Assembly (NCBI GenBank): GCA_025362495.1
Contig: JANYGI010000102.1
Coordinates: forward strand, 1 to 64,000
Source: Byssovorax sp.
Lineage (GTDB): Bacteria > Myxococcota_A > Polyangia > Polyangiales > Polyangiaceae
Reading direction: 5' to 3'
Length of the DNA: 64,000 nt
In this document: piece by piece, positions 17,223-26,600 of the stretch
Layout of the letters: each line of letters begins with the position of its first letter
Numbering within the stretch: the stretch's first letter is position 1
The notes under the pieces: model-generated
Databases searched by the model: none
Told to the model about the DNA's origin: nothing
The model's input: only the letters and a program-made list of their open reading frames with translations
Program-made: the position numbers and the translations under genes

Positions 17223-19223
17223 TCAGAAGCTCAGGTAGGTCTGGTCCTTCAAACCACGCTCGTAGTCGGCCAGGAGCCGCATCCCCTCGGTGGGGCGCAT
17301 CTTGTCCTGCTTGATCGCGATGTCGACCTGGGCCTTCACCTTGGCGACGAGATCGTGCGTGTCGTACTGGGTCATCCCCAGGACCTCGCCGATGGTGTTC
17401 CCGGCGATCGACTCCTCGAGATAATATCCGCTCTCCTCGTCATCATCGAGGAACACGTGGACCTCGTTGACGCGGCCAAAGAGGTTGTGGATGTCCCCCA
17501 TGATGTCCTGGTACGCGCCGGTCAGGAAGATGCCGAGATAGTAGGGCTCACCCTCCTTGATGTCGTGGAGCGCCAGCGTGTCCTTGACGTCGTTGATGTC
17601 GATGAACTTGCTGACCTTGCCGTCGGAGTCGCAGGTGATGTCGACCAGGGTGCTCTGCGACTGGGGCCGCTCGTCGAGCCGGTGAATCGGCACGATCGGG
17701 AACAGGGCGCCGAGGGCCCAGTGGTCGAGCAGCGACTGGAACACGGAGAAGTTGCAGATGTGCTGATCGGAGAGCTGATTGCGCAGATTGGCAATGTCCT
17801 CCGGCACCTCGCTCGGATCCATCGCGCTGGCGATCTTCTGCATCCGCGTGGCAATCTGCCAGAAGAGGGTCTCGGTCTTGGCCTTCACGTCGAGCGGCAG
17901 GAGCCCGAGCTCGAACATCTTCTGCGCCTCCTCCTTGCCCTGCACGAGGTCGTGCCAGCACTCGACGAGGTTGCGCTCGGCGAGGTTCTCCATGACGTAC
18001 ATCAGCTCCTTGATCAGCTTGTGATCCGGGGCTTCCAGCTCGGCCGGGGACATGGCCGTCTTCTCGATGGCGCCAAAGGCCTCGACCACCAGCACCGAGT
18101 GGTGAGCGACGATGGCGCGCCCCGACTCCGACACGATGTTCGGGTGAGGCACCTTCTCGTCGTCGCAGATGTCGGTGATGTTGTAGACGACGTCACGCGC
18201 GTACTCCTCGACCGAGTAGTTCATCGACGAGTGGAACGTCGATCGCGAGCCGTCGTAGTCGATGGCGAGGCCGCCGCCGACGTCGAGGTACTCGATCGGG
18301 TGGCCCATCTTGCGGAGCTTGGCGTAGTACCGCGTCGCCTCGCGCACGGCGCGCTTGATGATCAGGATGTCCGGCACCTGCGAGCCGATGTGAAAGTGGA
18401 GGAGCTTGAACGCCGAGCTCATCCCCGCTTCCTTCATGATCTGCGCGGCGAGGAGGATCTCGGCGGTGGAGAGGCCGAATTTGGCGTGCTCACCGGCCGA
18501 GTCGGCCCACTTGCCGGCGCCCTTGGCGACGAGGCGAACGCGGAGGCCGATCATCGGCTCGACGCCCATCTCCTTCGCGATGCGGGTGATCGCGCGGACC
18601 TCGGACACCTTCTCCGCGATGAGGATGACCTTCTTGCCGAGCTTGCGGCCGATCATCGCCGTGCGGATGTAGTTGTCGTCCTTGTAGCCGTTGCAGACGA
18701 TGAGCGAGTCGTTGTCGGTGTGGACCGAGAGGCCGGCGAAGATCTCGGGCTTGGACCCGACCTCGATCCCGTAGTGGTAGGGGCGCCCGGCCTCGAGGAT
18801 CTCTTCCACGACCTCGCGGAGCTGGTTGACCTTGATCGGGAACACGCCGCGGTAGGTGCCGCGAAACTTGTTGTCCGCGACCGCGGTCATGAACGCTTCG
18901 TTCAGCGCTCGCACGCGGTGGTGGAGGAGATCCTGAAAGCGGATCAAGAGCGGAGTGTGCAGCCCCTGCTCGCGCGCGGCCGCGACGACCTCGCGGATCG
19001 AGATCTTCTGCCCGCGCTCCTGGAGCGGGGCGATCGTGAGACTGCCGGCGGCGTTGACGTCGAAGTACCCGTTGCCCCATCGATCGATGAGGTAGAGCTC
19101 TTTCGCGTCTTCGGTGGTCCAGTCGTCCGTGGAGGCCTCGCTCGGAGAGGCATTCGTGGGCCCGATCTTGAAGGAGCCCTCCGTCGTGGTGTCGACGGGC
19201 GGGCTTGCGATCTCGGCTTTCAA
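17223..19223 (-). CDS. speA: Biosynthetic arginine decarboxylase
   Basis: 666 residues, matching the family. The enzyme makes agmatine from arginine for polyamine synthesis using PLP. Visible features: the PLP lysine in GVFPIKVNQ, HFHIGSQ, EYLDVGGGLAIDYDG, NIVSESGRAIVAHHSVLV and the C-terminal TGAYQDIMGDIHNLFG with the DDDEESGYYLEE loop. Start choice: no ATG exists. The TTG at 19223 has a GGAGG site 11 bases upstream and gives a natural N-terminus (M)KAEIASPP; the longer TTG at 19295 would add Arg-rich sequence. Confidence 0.93.
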   Translation of the reverse strand: MKAEIASPPVDTTTEGSFKIGPTNASPSEASTDDWTTEDAKELYLIDRWGNGYFDVNAAGSLTIAPLQERGQKISIREVVAAAREQGLHTPLLIRFQDLLHHRVRALNEAFMTAVADNKFRGTYRGVFPIKVNQLREVVEEILEAGRPYHYGIEVGSKPEIFAGLSVHTDNDSLIVCNGYKDDNYIRTAMIGRKLGKKVILIAEKVSEVRAITRIAKEMGVEPMIGLRVRLVAKGAGKWADSAGEHAKFGLSTAEILLAAQIMKEAGMSSAFKLLHFHIGSQVPDILIIKRAVREATRYYAKLRKMGHPIEYLDVGGGLAIDYDGSRSTFHSSMNYSVEEYARDVVYNITDICDDEKVPHPNIVSESGRAIVAHHSVLVVEAFGAIEKTAMSPAELEAPDHKLIKELMYVMENLAERNLVECWHDLVQGKEEAQKMFELGLLPLDVKAKTETLFWQIATRMQKIASAMDPSEVPEDIANLRNQLSDQHICNFSVFQSLLDHWALGALFPIVPIHRLDERPQSQSTLVDITCDSDGKVSKFIDINDVKDTLALHDIKEGEPYYLGIFLTGAYQDIMGDIHNLFGRVNEVHVFLDDDEESGYYLEESIAGNTIGEVLGMTQYDTHDLVAKVKAQVDIAIKQDKMRPTEGMRLLADYERGLKDQTYLSF

Positions 19224-19349
19224 TTTCTGTGAATCCTCCAAACGCAGGTGAGACGTACGCCGGGGGCGCCGCGCGCATCGCGGTGAATACGCCAAGCGTG
19301 CCGCTCCTTCAAGTGCCGCCGGGGCGTCGGGCCGACTATAGTCGCGGCC

Positions 19350-20039
19350 GTGCGCCGGACGCCCTCCTGGGTCATGCAGGCCCTGCTCATCGCCAGGAAG
19401 GATCTCGCCATCGAGATCGCCACCGGCGAGATCGTTACGACCAGCGCGTTCTTCGCGGTGCTGGTGGTCGTGATCGCCTCGCTGGCGTTCTACGCGGGCC
19501 CCGAATCGAAGGTCTCGGTGGCGCCCGGCGTGATCTGGGTGGCGGTGGCCTTCGCGGCGGTGCTCTCGCTCAGCCGCACCTGGCAGCGCGAGCGCGAGGA
19601 GGGGGCGCTCTCGGGCCTGCTGGTCACGCCGACGGCCCGGAGCGCCATTTTTGCGGGAAAAGCCCTGGGAATGGCGGTGTTCATCACCCTGGTCGAGATC
19701 GTCGTCGTCCCGGTGACGGCGCTGTTCTTCAACGTCGATCTGGTGGCGATGGGCCCGGGGATCGCCATGTTCTGCCTCGCCGCGACGCCGGGCATCGCCG
19801 CCGTGGGGACGCTCTTCGGCGTGATGACGGTGCGGACGCGGGCGCGCGATCTGGTGCTCGCGAGCGTGCTCTTCCCGCTGCTGGCGCCGACGCTGCTCTC
19901 GGCCGTGGCCGGCACGCGCGAGCTCTTCAACGGCGTCCCGATCGCCGGCCTGGTGGACTACCTGGAGCTGATGGGCGTGTTCGCGTTCGTCTTCACGGCG
20001 GGCGGCCTCTGGATGTTCGAGATCCTCATCGAGGGCTGA
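19350..20039 (+). CDS. ccmB: Heme exporter CcmB family membrane protein
   Basis: 229 residues from the GTG at 19350; an ATG at 19374 gives 221 residues and is equally plausible. Six hydrophobic segments and the N-terminal ARKDLAIEIATGEIVTT match CcmB, the membrane subunit of the CcmAB transporter in cytochrome c maturation. The EREEGALSGLLVTPTARSAIFAGKA loop is typical. No ccmA, ccmC or other maturation gene is adjacent. It is divergent from speA across 126 bases, and its 3' end overlaps the convergent oxidoreductase gene by 14 bases. Confidence 0.8.
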   Translation: MRRTPSWVMQALLIARKDLAIEIATGEIVTTSAFFAVLVVVIASLAFYAGPESKVSVAPGVIWVAVAFAAVLSLSRTWQREREEGALSGLLVTPTARSAIFAGKALGMAVFITLVEIVVVPVTALFFNVDLVAMGPGIAMFCLAATPGIAAVGTLFGVMTVRTRARDLVLASVLFPLLAPTLLSAVAGTRELFNGVPIAGLVDYLELMGVFAFVFTAGGLWMFEILIEG

Positions 20040-21282
20040 GAGCGGAGAGCAGGCTCTCGGCGACGGTCTCGGCCTCGGCGCGGATCACCCAGGGATTGAA
20101 GGGGGTTCCGGTGCATTCGCCCGCGGCCCACGTCGTCTCGCCGAGGCGCCCGCCCTCGCCCGTGACGACCGCGTAGCCGCCCGCAGGATCGAAGCGCGTC
20201 GTCGCGCCGGCCTGCTCGGCGAGCTCGAACGTCGGCGCGCCGCGGAGCGCGAGGGCCACGGCCCCGACGTCGGCCTTGCGCGTCGTCTTGCCGTCACGGA
20301 CCTCGAGCGTCTTCACGCCGGCCGTCCCGTGCGCGGCGATGACGTCGGCCGCGGCGAAGCGCAGCGAGGCGTGCTCCGCCAGCGCGGAGACGACCTCGTC
20401 GGCCCAGAACCCGTCGCCGACGATGGCCACCGGCCCGTCGGGCATGATCCCCGCGTGGAGGACGCGAGCGAGCGCCCGAGCCGAGAAAATCCCTGGCAAA
20501 TCGTTGTTGGGCACCGCGAGCACGCCGTCGTGCGCGCCGGTTGTGAAGACCGTGGCGCGCGCGCGGACGACGATCGCGCCCGCGGGCGCCGCGACGAGCA
20601 GATCGCCAAAAAAGTACCCCGCGGCGACGCTGGTCGTGTGGATCTCGACGCCGTCCATCGGGTACGCCGCGAGCGTCTCGGCGAGGTGCGTCGGCGCCGC
20701 GAGGAGCGAGCCGCCGATCGTGATGCCGTCGTCGACGAGCACGACGGTGAAGCCCGCGGCCGCGGCGCGCGAGGCGATCACGATCCCCGCGAGCCCCGCG
20801 CCGACGACGGCGACGTCGAACTCGATCCGCCGCGCCGGCTTGACGGCGAGGACCTCGCTTGGCAGCCGCCCGAGGCCGGCCACCTTGCGCGCGAAGGTCT
20901 GCATCACGTCGGAGAGGCCGGGGATGCCCGCCATCAGGTGGTGATGATCGATCCCCTGCGCGAAGAACCAGTCCGTCACGCGCATCAGATCGGCCTTGCG
21001 CGAGCCGATCACGTTCTGCGAGACGACGACCTCGCCGCCCTGCGCGGGCTTCTGGCACGTCATCACGTTGGGGACGCCGTCGACGCGCGCGAGGCAGCCG
21101 TCGCAGCCGCCGCGCAGGCAGCTCGGCCCTCGCGGGCGGTGGAGCTTGGGACTCCGCGCGAGGATCGTCTTGTCGTCACCGAGCAAGGCGAGCGCGATCG
21201 GCTCGCCGCGCTCGGCCGAGATCGTCTCGCCGTCGAGGGTGAACGTGACCGGATCGCGGAGGGCGCGGGGCCGTCGAAACAT
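20026..21282 (-). CDS. 2Fe-2S/FAD-dependent oxidoreductase (sarcosine oxidase alpha N-terminal type)
   Basis: 418 residues from the ATG at 21282. The N-terminal 90 residues are a ferredoxin-like domain with the cluster CLRGGCDGCLARVDGVPNVMTC. A Rossmann FAD domain follows (VAVVGAGLAGIVIASRAA, then VPNNDLPGIFSARALARVL and AIVGDGFWADEVVSAL). This order matches the N-terminal half of heterotetrameric sarcosine oxidase alpha subunits and of the small enzymes that oxidise opines or make cyanide. The C-terminal aminomethyltransferase half is absent. The substrate is unknown. It is divergent from the 21430 operon. Confidence 0.78.
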   Translation of the reverse strand: MFRRPRALRDPVTFTLDGETISAERGEPIALALLGDDKTILARSPKLHRPRGPSCLRGGCDGCLARVDGVPNVMTCQKPAQGGEVVVSQNVIGSRKADLMRVTDWFFAQGIDHHHLMAGIPGLSDVMQTFARKVAGLGRLPSEVLAVKPARRIEFDVAVVGAGLAGIVIASRAAAAGFTVVLVDDGITIGGSLLAAPTHLAETLAAYPMDGVEIHTTSVAAGYFFGDLLVAAPAGAIVVRARATVFTTGAHDGVLAVPNNDLPGIFSARALARVLHAGIMPDGPVAIVGDGFWADEVVSALAEHASLRFAAADVIAAHGTAGVKTLEVRDGKTTRKADVGAVALALRGAPTFELAEQAGATTRFDPAGGYAVVTGEGGRLGETTWAAGECTGTPFNPWVIRAEAETVAESLLSALSPR

Positions 21283-21429
21283 CGCCGGGACGCTACCAGA
21301 ACCGCCGACGCGCGGGTGGTCGGGCCCGCTCGTCGCGGCGCCGAAAGCGGCGTCATTCACCCCGCGTCCTCCACGGGGTGAGCTTTTCCTCCGCGGTACG
21401 TCGGGCCCTTGGGCTATCGTGCCGGGTTG

Positions 21430-22047
21430 ATGCGGCTCGGGATCCTCGGTCCGGCGTACGACGATCTCGTGGGGTTGGCCCGCGCGGCGCAGTATCTCGT
21501 CGACGACGCGCAGGCGGACAAGGTCATCTACCTCGGCGACGACGGCGCGCTCGAGCGCGTGGTGATCGGCTGGGCGCAGGAGCTCGTCGGCGCCGATCCG
21601 CGCGAGGAGGCCCTGTTCGAACGCGCCGCCGCGCGCTGCGCCAAGGCCACGCCCGCGGAGATCGATCGCTTCGTCGAGGGCGAGCGCGCGCGGCTGCGGC
21701 TGAAGGTGTTCGTCAGCCTCCCGAGCGGCACCTCGCGCAGCATCGAGATCCTCGACGGGCGCGTGGCGATCTTCCTCCACGACAAGGCCTCGCTCGACGA
21801 AGAGGACATCGCCGCGGCGTCGCTCCTCGTCTTCGGCAAGTCCGCCGAGCCCTTGATCCGTCGCGTGGGCGCGCGGGTCTTCGTCTCGCCGGGGCCCATC
21901 GGCGGCGCCGGCGGGAGCGCGGTGCTCGACGACGGCGCGGGCGCCGTGCGCATCGAGATCCTCGACGGCTCCGGCGCGGTGATGGCCCACGATCTCTTCG
22001 GTACCCCGGCCGGCGCGGGGAAGATGCGGGTCCAGGGTGGCGGCTGA
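21430..22047 (+). CDS. Hypothetical protein, metallophosphoesterase-like N-terminus
   Basis: 205 residues from the ATG at 21430. The start MRLGILGPAYDDLVGLARAAQYL followed by ADKVIYLGDDGALERV resembles calcineurin-like phosphoesterases, but the first metal motif is GPAYDD where active enzymes have DxH, so catalysis is doubtful. The second half is beta-rich (IEILDGRVAIFLHDK, VGARVFVSPGPIGG). It is the first gene of a tight operon: its stop overlaps nadD by 11 bases, and nadD overlaps the next gene. Confidence 0.6.
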   Translation: MRLGILGPAYDDLVGLARAAQYLVDDAQADKVIYLGDDGALERVVIGWAQELVGADPREEALFERAAARCAKATPAEIDRFVEGERARLRLKVFVSLPSGTSRSIEILDGRVAIFLHDKASLDEEDIAAASLLVFGKSAEPLIRRVGARVFVSPGPIGGAGGSAVLDDGAGAVRIEILDGSGAVMAHDLFGTPAGAGKMRVQGGG

Positions 22048-22651
22048 ATCGTCGGAGCCGCAGCGGATCGCGATCTTCGGGGGGAGCTTCAACCCGCCGC
22101 ACGTCGCGCACGTGCTCGCGGTCGTGTACGCGCTCTCCACGGCGCCGATCGACGGCGTCCTCGTCGTGCCGGTGTTCCATCACCCGTTCGCGAAAGAGCT
22201 CGCCTCGTTCGAGGAGCGCCTCGCGATGTGCGAGCGCGCCCTCGGGTGGATCCCGCGCGTGGTGGTGTCGCCCGTGGAGCGCGATCTCGGCGGCGCGAGC
22301 CTGACGCTGCGCACGGTCGAGCACCTCGCCGCCGCGCACCCCGACTGGTCGCTGCGCCTGCTGATCGGCTCCGACGTGCTCGGCGATCTGCCGAAGTGGC
22401 ACCGCTTCGATCGCATCGCGGCCATGGCTCCGCCGCTGGTCCTCGGGCGCGTCGGCGTCGTCCCACCACCGCCCGGCGACGGGCCGATCTCGATCCCCGC
22501 GGCGCCGCTGCCGGTGCTGCCGCGCGTGTCGAGCACCGAGATCCGCGCCGCGCTGGCCGCGGGCGATCTCGACGCCGTGCGCGCCCGCGTGCCGGCGTCG
22601 GTGCTCGACTACATCGAGGCGCACCGCCTCTACCGGAGAGCCGACTCATGA
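22037..22651 (+). CDS. nadD: Nicotinate-nucleotide adenylyltransferase
   Basis: 204 residues from a GTG start. The nucleotidyltransferase signature is IAIFGGSFNPPHVAHVL, followed by LVVPVFHHPFAKELASFEERLAMC; the second signature appears as LPRVSSTEIRAALAAGD. The enzyme joins nicotinate mononucleotide to AMP from ATP in NAD synthesis. It overlaps genes on both sides (11 bases upstream, an ATGA downstream). A NAD synthase-like gene lies separately at 33610. Confidence 0.92.
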   Translation: MAAESSEPQRIAIFGGSFNPPHVAHVLAVVYALSTAPIDGVLVVPVFHHPFAKELASFEERLAMCERALGWIPRVVVSPVERDLGGASLTLRTVEHLAAAHPDWSLRLLIGSDVLGDLPKWHRFDRIAAMAPPLVLGRVGVVPPPPGDGPISIPAAPLPVLPRVSSTEIRAALAAGDLDAVRARVPASVLDYIEAHRLYRRADS

Positions 22652-23481
22652 GCGACGTGTTCATCTTCGGCGCGGGCAAGGTCGGCGCGGGCCTGGCGCG
22701 AGCCCTGCGCGCGGCCGGCGATCATGTGACGCTGAGGCCGCAGCGCAAGGGCCTCCCCACGCGGCGGATCGAGGCTGATCTGGTGATCGTGGCCGTGCGT
22801 GATCGCGACATCGCCGACGTCGCCGAGGCCCTGGTGAGCGGCGCGCTCGTCGGGCATCGCAAGGTCGCCGTCGTGCACTGCGCGGGCGCCCTCGGCCCCG
22901 AGGCGCTGGCGGCCGCGCGCGGGCCGAACGTCGCCGTCGCGCAGATGCACCCGATGATCTCGTTCGCGTCGAAGGAGCGGACGCCGGAGCTCGCGCGCGG
23001 ACAGCTCCACGTCGACGGCGATCCGGCCGCCGTGCGTGCGGCGCGCGCCCTCGGGAAGCGGCTCGGGATGACGCCGCGCACGATCCCGGGGCTCGATCGC
23101 GTCGCGTACCACGCCGCCGCGGGCCTGGTCGCGAACGGCGCGGCCGCGCTCGCCGCCGGCGGCGTCGAGCTGCTCGGCAAGGCCGGGATCGACGCCGCGA
23201 CCGCCGCGGCGATGCTCGGTCCGCTCCTGCGCAGCGTCGCCGAGAACGTCGAGCGCCTCGGCCTCCCCGAGGCGCTCACGGGCCCGGTTCGTCGCGGCGA
23301 CGCGGCGGGTGTCGGCAAGCACCTCGACACGCTGGCGCGGCTCTCCCCACGCCTCCTGCCGATCTACATCGCCGCTGCGCGCACCCAGCTCCCACTGGCG
23401 CGCGAGCTCGCCGAGGCGCCGCCGTCCTCGTTCGAGGAAATCGAAGCGCAGCTCGGACGTCGCGATCCAGTCGAGCGATAG
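22648..23481 (+). CDS. Rossmann-like and DUF2520 domain protein
   Basis: 277 residues, with the ATG overlapping the nadD stop. The N-terminal dinucleotide fold has VFIFGAGKVGAGLARALRAAG and then ADLVIVAVRDRDI; the C-terminal helical half (from about 125) contains the HPMISFAS turn, DRVAYHAAAGLVANGA and a helical bundle typical of DUF2520. The layout is like ketopantoate or pyrroline-carboxylate reductases, so an NADP-dependent reductase is likely, with unknown substrate. Confidence 0.82.
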   Translation: MSDVFIFGAGKVGAGLARALRAAGDHVTLRPQRKGLPTRRIEADLVIVAVRDRDIADVAEALVSGALVGHRKVAVVHCAGALGPEALAAARGPNVAVAQMHPMISFASKERTPELARGQLHVDGDPAAVRAARALGKRLGMTPRTIPGLDRVAYHAAAGLVANGAAALAAGGVELLGKAGIDAATAAAMLGPLLRSVAENVERLGLPEALTGPVRRGDAAGVGKHLDTLARLSPRLLPIYIAAARTQLPLARELAEAPPSSFEEIEAQLGRRDPVER

Positions 23482-23609
23482 ATCACCGCTGCTGCTGGAA
23501 ACAGATTGCTGCTTTCGTGGGGCGATTTGCGCCATGGCGATTGCGGGTTCGACGACGCGGCCTGTACTCTCGAGATGCTTTGCTGAACGCCGCGCTTCAG
23601 TCTCCGTGG

Positions 23610-26600
23610 ATGGTCGAGCAAACGGGACGTGCGTCTCGTGCTCCCGGCGCCTCGCATCGAAGCTCCGGTCTGGCCGAGGTCGACGCGATCGCGCGTGATG
23701 GAGCGGCGCGCGGCGTCGTGTTCGTTCACGGCGGGCGCTCGGTCCTCGAAGCGATCGGGCACCACATCGAGCGGCGCGCGCGGGCGCTCGGCCGCGACGT
23801 GGTGATGATCGACGGCCTCGTGACCGACGATCCGTGGCGCGAGCTCGCCGCTCGCTGCGGCGCCGGCGCGACGACGGATCCACGCGTGGCCTCGGCGGCG
23901 ATCCTCGCCTCGACCCGCGTCGTGGTGATCCTCGACGGCGCGAAGACGTGCTGGGGCGACGCGATCGTCGACGATCTCGCGCGCCACGATGGCGTGGCGC
24001 CGCTGATCTTCGTCCTCGGCGCGACGGGCTCGTTCGAGGGCATCGATGGCCTCGAAGGCCGGATGATCGAGGCCTCCGCCGCCGCGTCGATCGAAGAGCT
24101 GCGTCTGTTCTGGGACGCGATCGCCCACGACGCCGAGCGGCAGCTCCCGCCCGGCCTGACGCGCCTCGACGCCCTCGACGGCTGGTGGGCCGCAGCGCGC
24201 GCGACACCGCTCGAGCACCGCGCGACGCCGGGGCCCATCGGCGACGCCGCCCGCCGGATGCTCGCGCGCCTGGTGCTGTCGCAGCGAAGCTGGCCGGTGG
24301 CCGAGGTGCTTCGCTTCGGCTCGGTCGACGCCCGCGACGAGCTCTTCGCCGGCGCGCACCTCGACGACACCGGCGCGCGCCTGGCCGCGCGGACGACCTC
24401 GACGAGCAACGTAGCGTGGGACGCCGCCGACGCCGCGGTGGTCGCCGACGCCCTCGATCGGTCCCCGGATCCGTGGGCCGCCGCGCGCGCCAGCGAGCTG
24501 TGGATCCTCGCGGGCGACGCCGATCGCGCCGAAGCCTCCGCGGTGCGCGCGCTCGGCACCTTCGTCGATCCGTCGGCGCGCTCCGATTTCTGGCGCCGCT
24601 GGGAGGTCTCGCTGCTCGCGCTCAGCCCGGCCGAGTCCGCGCCGCGCTTCCTGCGCTGCGCCGAGCTCGCTCTGCGCGCCGGCGATCTCGACCGCGCCTG
24701 CGATTTCGCGACGCGCCCCTCCCCGCTGGGCGACGCGTTCGACGCGCTCCTCACGCGCGGCCGCGTCTACGTCGGCAAGGGCGACATCATCACGGGCGAG
24801 TTCGCGCTCGGCCTCGCGCTCGAGCGCGCCCCCGACGCCGCCCACCGCGCCCGCGCTGCCGTCGAGATGGCCGAGGTCCGCCTCCTCGCCGGCGACCTCG
24901 CCGGGGCGCGTCGCTTCGCCGAGGCCGGCCTCGCCGACGCGGGCGAGCTCGGGACGAAGCTGCAAGCTCGCAACGTCATCGGCAAGCTGCTGCTCGCCGA
25001 CGCCGCCTACGACGACGCCGAGGTCCACTTCGCGCGCGACGCGTGCGAAGCGTCGCTGCTCGGCGATCTGATGTCCGAGCTGCGCGCCCGCCTCAACCGC
25101 GCGATCGCGCTGCTCTCGAGCGGCCGGCTGCACGAGGCGCGCAGCATGCTGATGGCCGTGCTCGAAGAAGGTGAAAAGCGCGGCGAAATCCGCGCTGTCG
25201 CCTTCGCGCTCAGCAACCTCGCGACCATCGCGACGCTGCAGCGCGACTACGTCGAGGCCCTCCGCCTCAGCGAACGGGTGCTCGTCGTGCGCCGCCGCAT
25301 CGGCGACAAGCTCTCGCTGGCCTTGCTGATCACCAACCTCGCGTATCTCCGCCTCCGCATCGGCCAGGTCGCCGAGGCCGAGCAGGCGCTCCGCTTCGGC
25401 CGCCAGGCGTGCGGCCCGGGCATGCCGGCGTCCCGCGCGGCGCACTTCGCGCTCGTCGCCGCGCGCATTCACCTCGCCCGCGGCAACACCCTCGAAGCGA
25501 TGACCGAGCTCAACGCGGCCGTCGCCGGGGCGCGATCGTCGCGCGACGGCAACAAGCTCTCCGAGTGCTACCGCGTCGAGGCCCGCATCGCGCTCGAGAA
25601 CGGCGATCTCGGCCGCATCGCCGGGGCGATCGCCAGGGCCCGCGAAGAGGCCGCATCGTCGCCTGCGCACGCCGAGATCGCGCTGCTCGAAGCCATGCGC
25701 GCCCGCGCCGCCGGTGAGCCGTACACGTCGCTCGCGCGCGAAGCCCTCGAGCTGTCCCGCGTCGCCGAGGACACCGAGCTCGCCACCGAAGCGCACCTCT
25801 TGCTGCACCACGCGGCCGAGGCCTGCGGCGACGCCCGCGCCTCGCGTCAGCACCTCGAAGGCGCGCTCGCGCTGCGCAACCGCATCGCCACCGACCTCCC
25901 CGAAAACATGCGTCGGAGCTTCTTCGCCCGCCGCGAGATCCGCGAGCTGTGCGTCCTCGAAGCGGCGGCCGAGCGTCGCGCCGAGGCGACGCGCGCCGAG
26001 AACGACGCTGGTCCGCTGTCCGCGGACGGCCCGCGCGTCACGCTGCGCTCGGGCTTGCTCGCGTCGGCCGCGGGCCGCGACGGCGCGCCGAGCCTCGGCA
26101 CGTCGCCCGGATCTCGTCGAATGGTGGGCCGCGACCCGGCGATCGTCGCGCTGTTGAACGCCGTGCAGAAGGTCGGTCCCAGCGACGCGACGGTCCTGGT
26201 TCGCGGCGAGAGCGGCACCGGCAAAGAGCTCGTGGCCGAGGCGATCCACGAAGCGAGCTCGCGTCGCAACGGCCCGCTCGTGAAGGTCAACTGCGCCGCG
26301 CTCGTCGAGACGCTGCTCCTTTCGGAGCTCTTCGGCCACGAAAAGGGCTCGTTCACGGGCGCCTCGGCGCGCAAGCGCGGTCGCTTCGAGATGGCCGAAG
26401 GCGGCACGCTCTTCCTCGACGAGATCGGTGACATCTCGCCCACGACGCAGGTCGCGCTGCTCCGCGTCCTCCAGGAGAAAACGTTCGAGCGCGTCGGCGG
26501 CGTCAGCCCGATCCACGCGAACGTGCGGATCATCTGCGCCACGCACCGCGATTTGAAGGCTCTCGTCGCGCGCGGCGAGTTCCGCGAGGACCTGTACTAC

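Noticed and set aside
17190-19232. 680-residue open frame on the plus strand opposite speA
   Set aside because: The opposite strand encodes a full-length arginine decarboxylase with all motifs; the plus frame is rich in Val, Asp, Leu and Arg with no motif, the usual shadow in GC-rich DNA.
23364-26546. 1060-residue minus-strand frame opposite the sigma-54 activator
   Set aside because: Ala/Arg/Gly-rich sequence without any domain, opposite a clear AAA+ activator.
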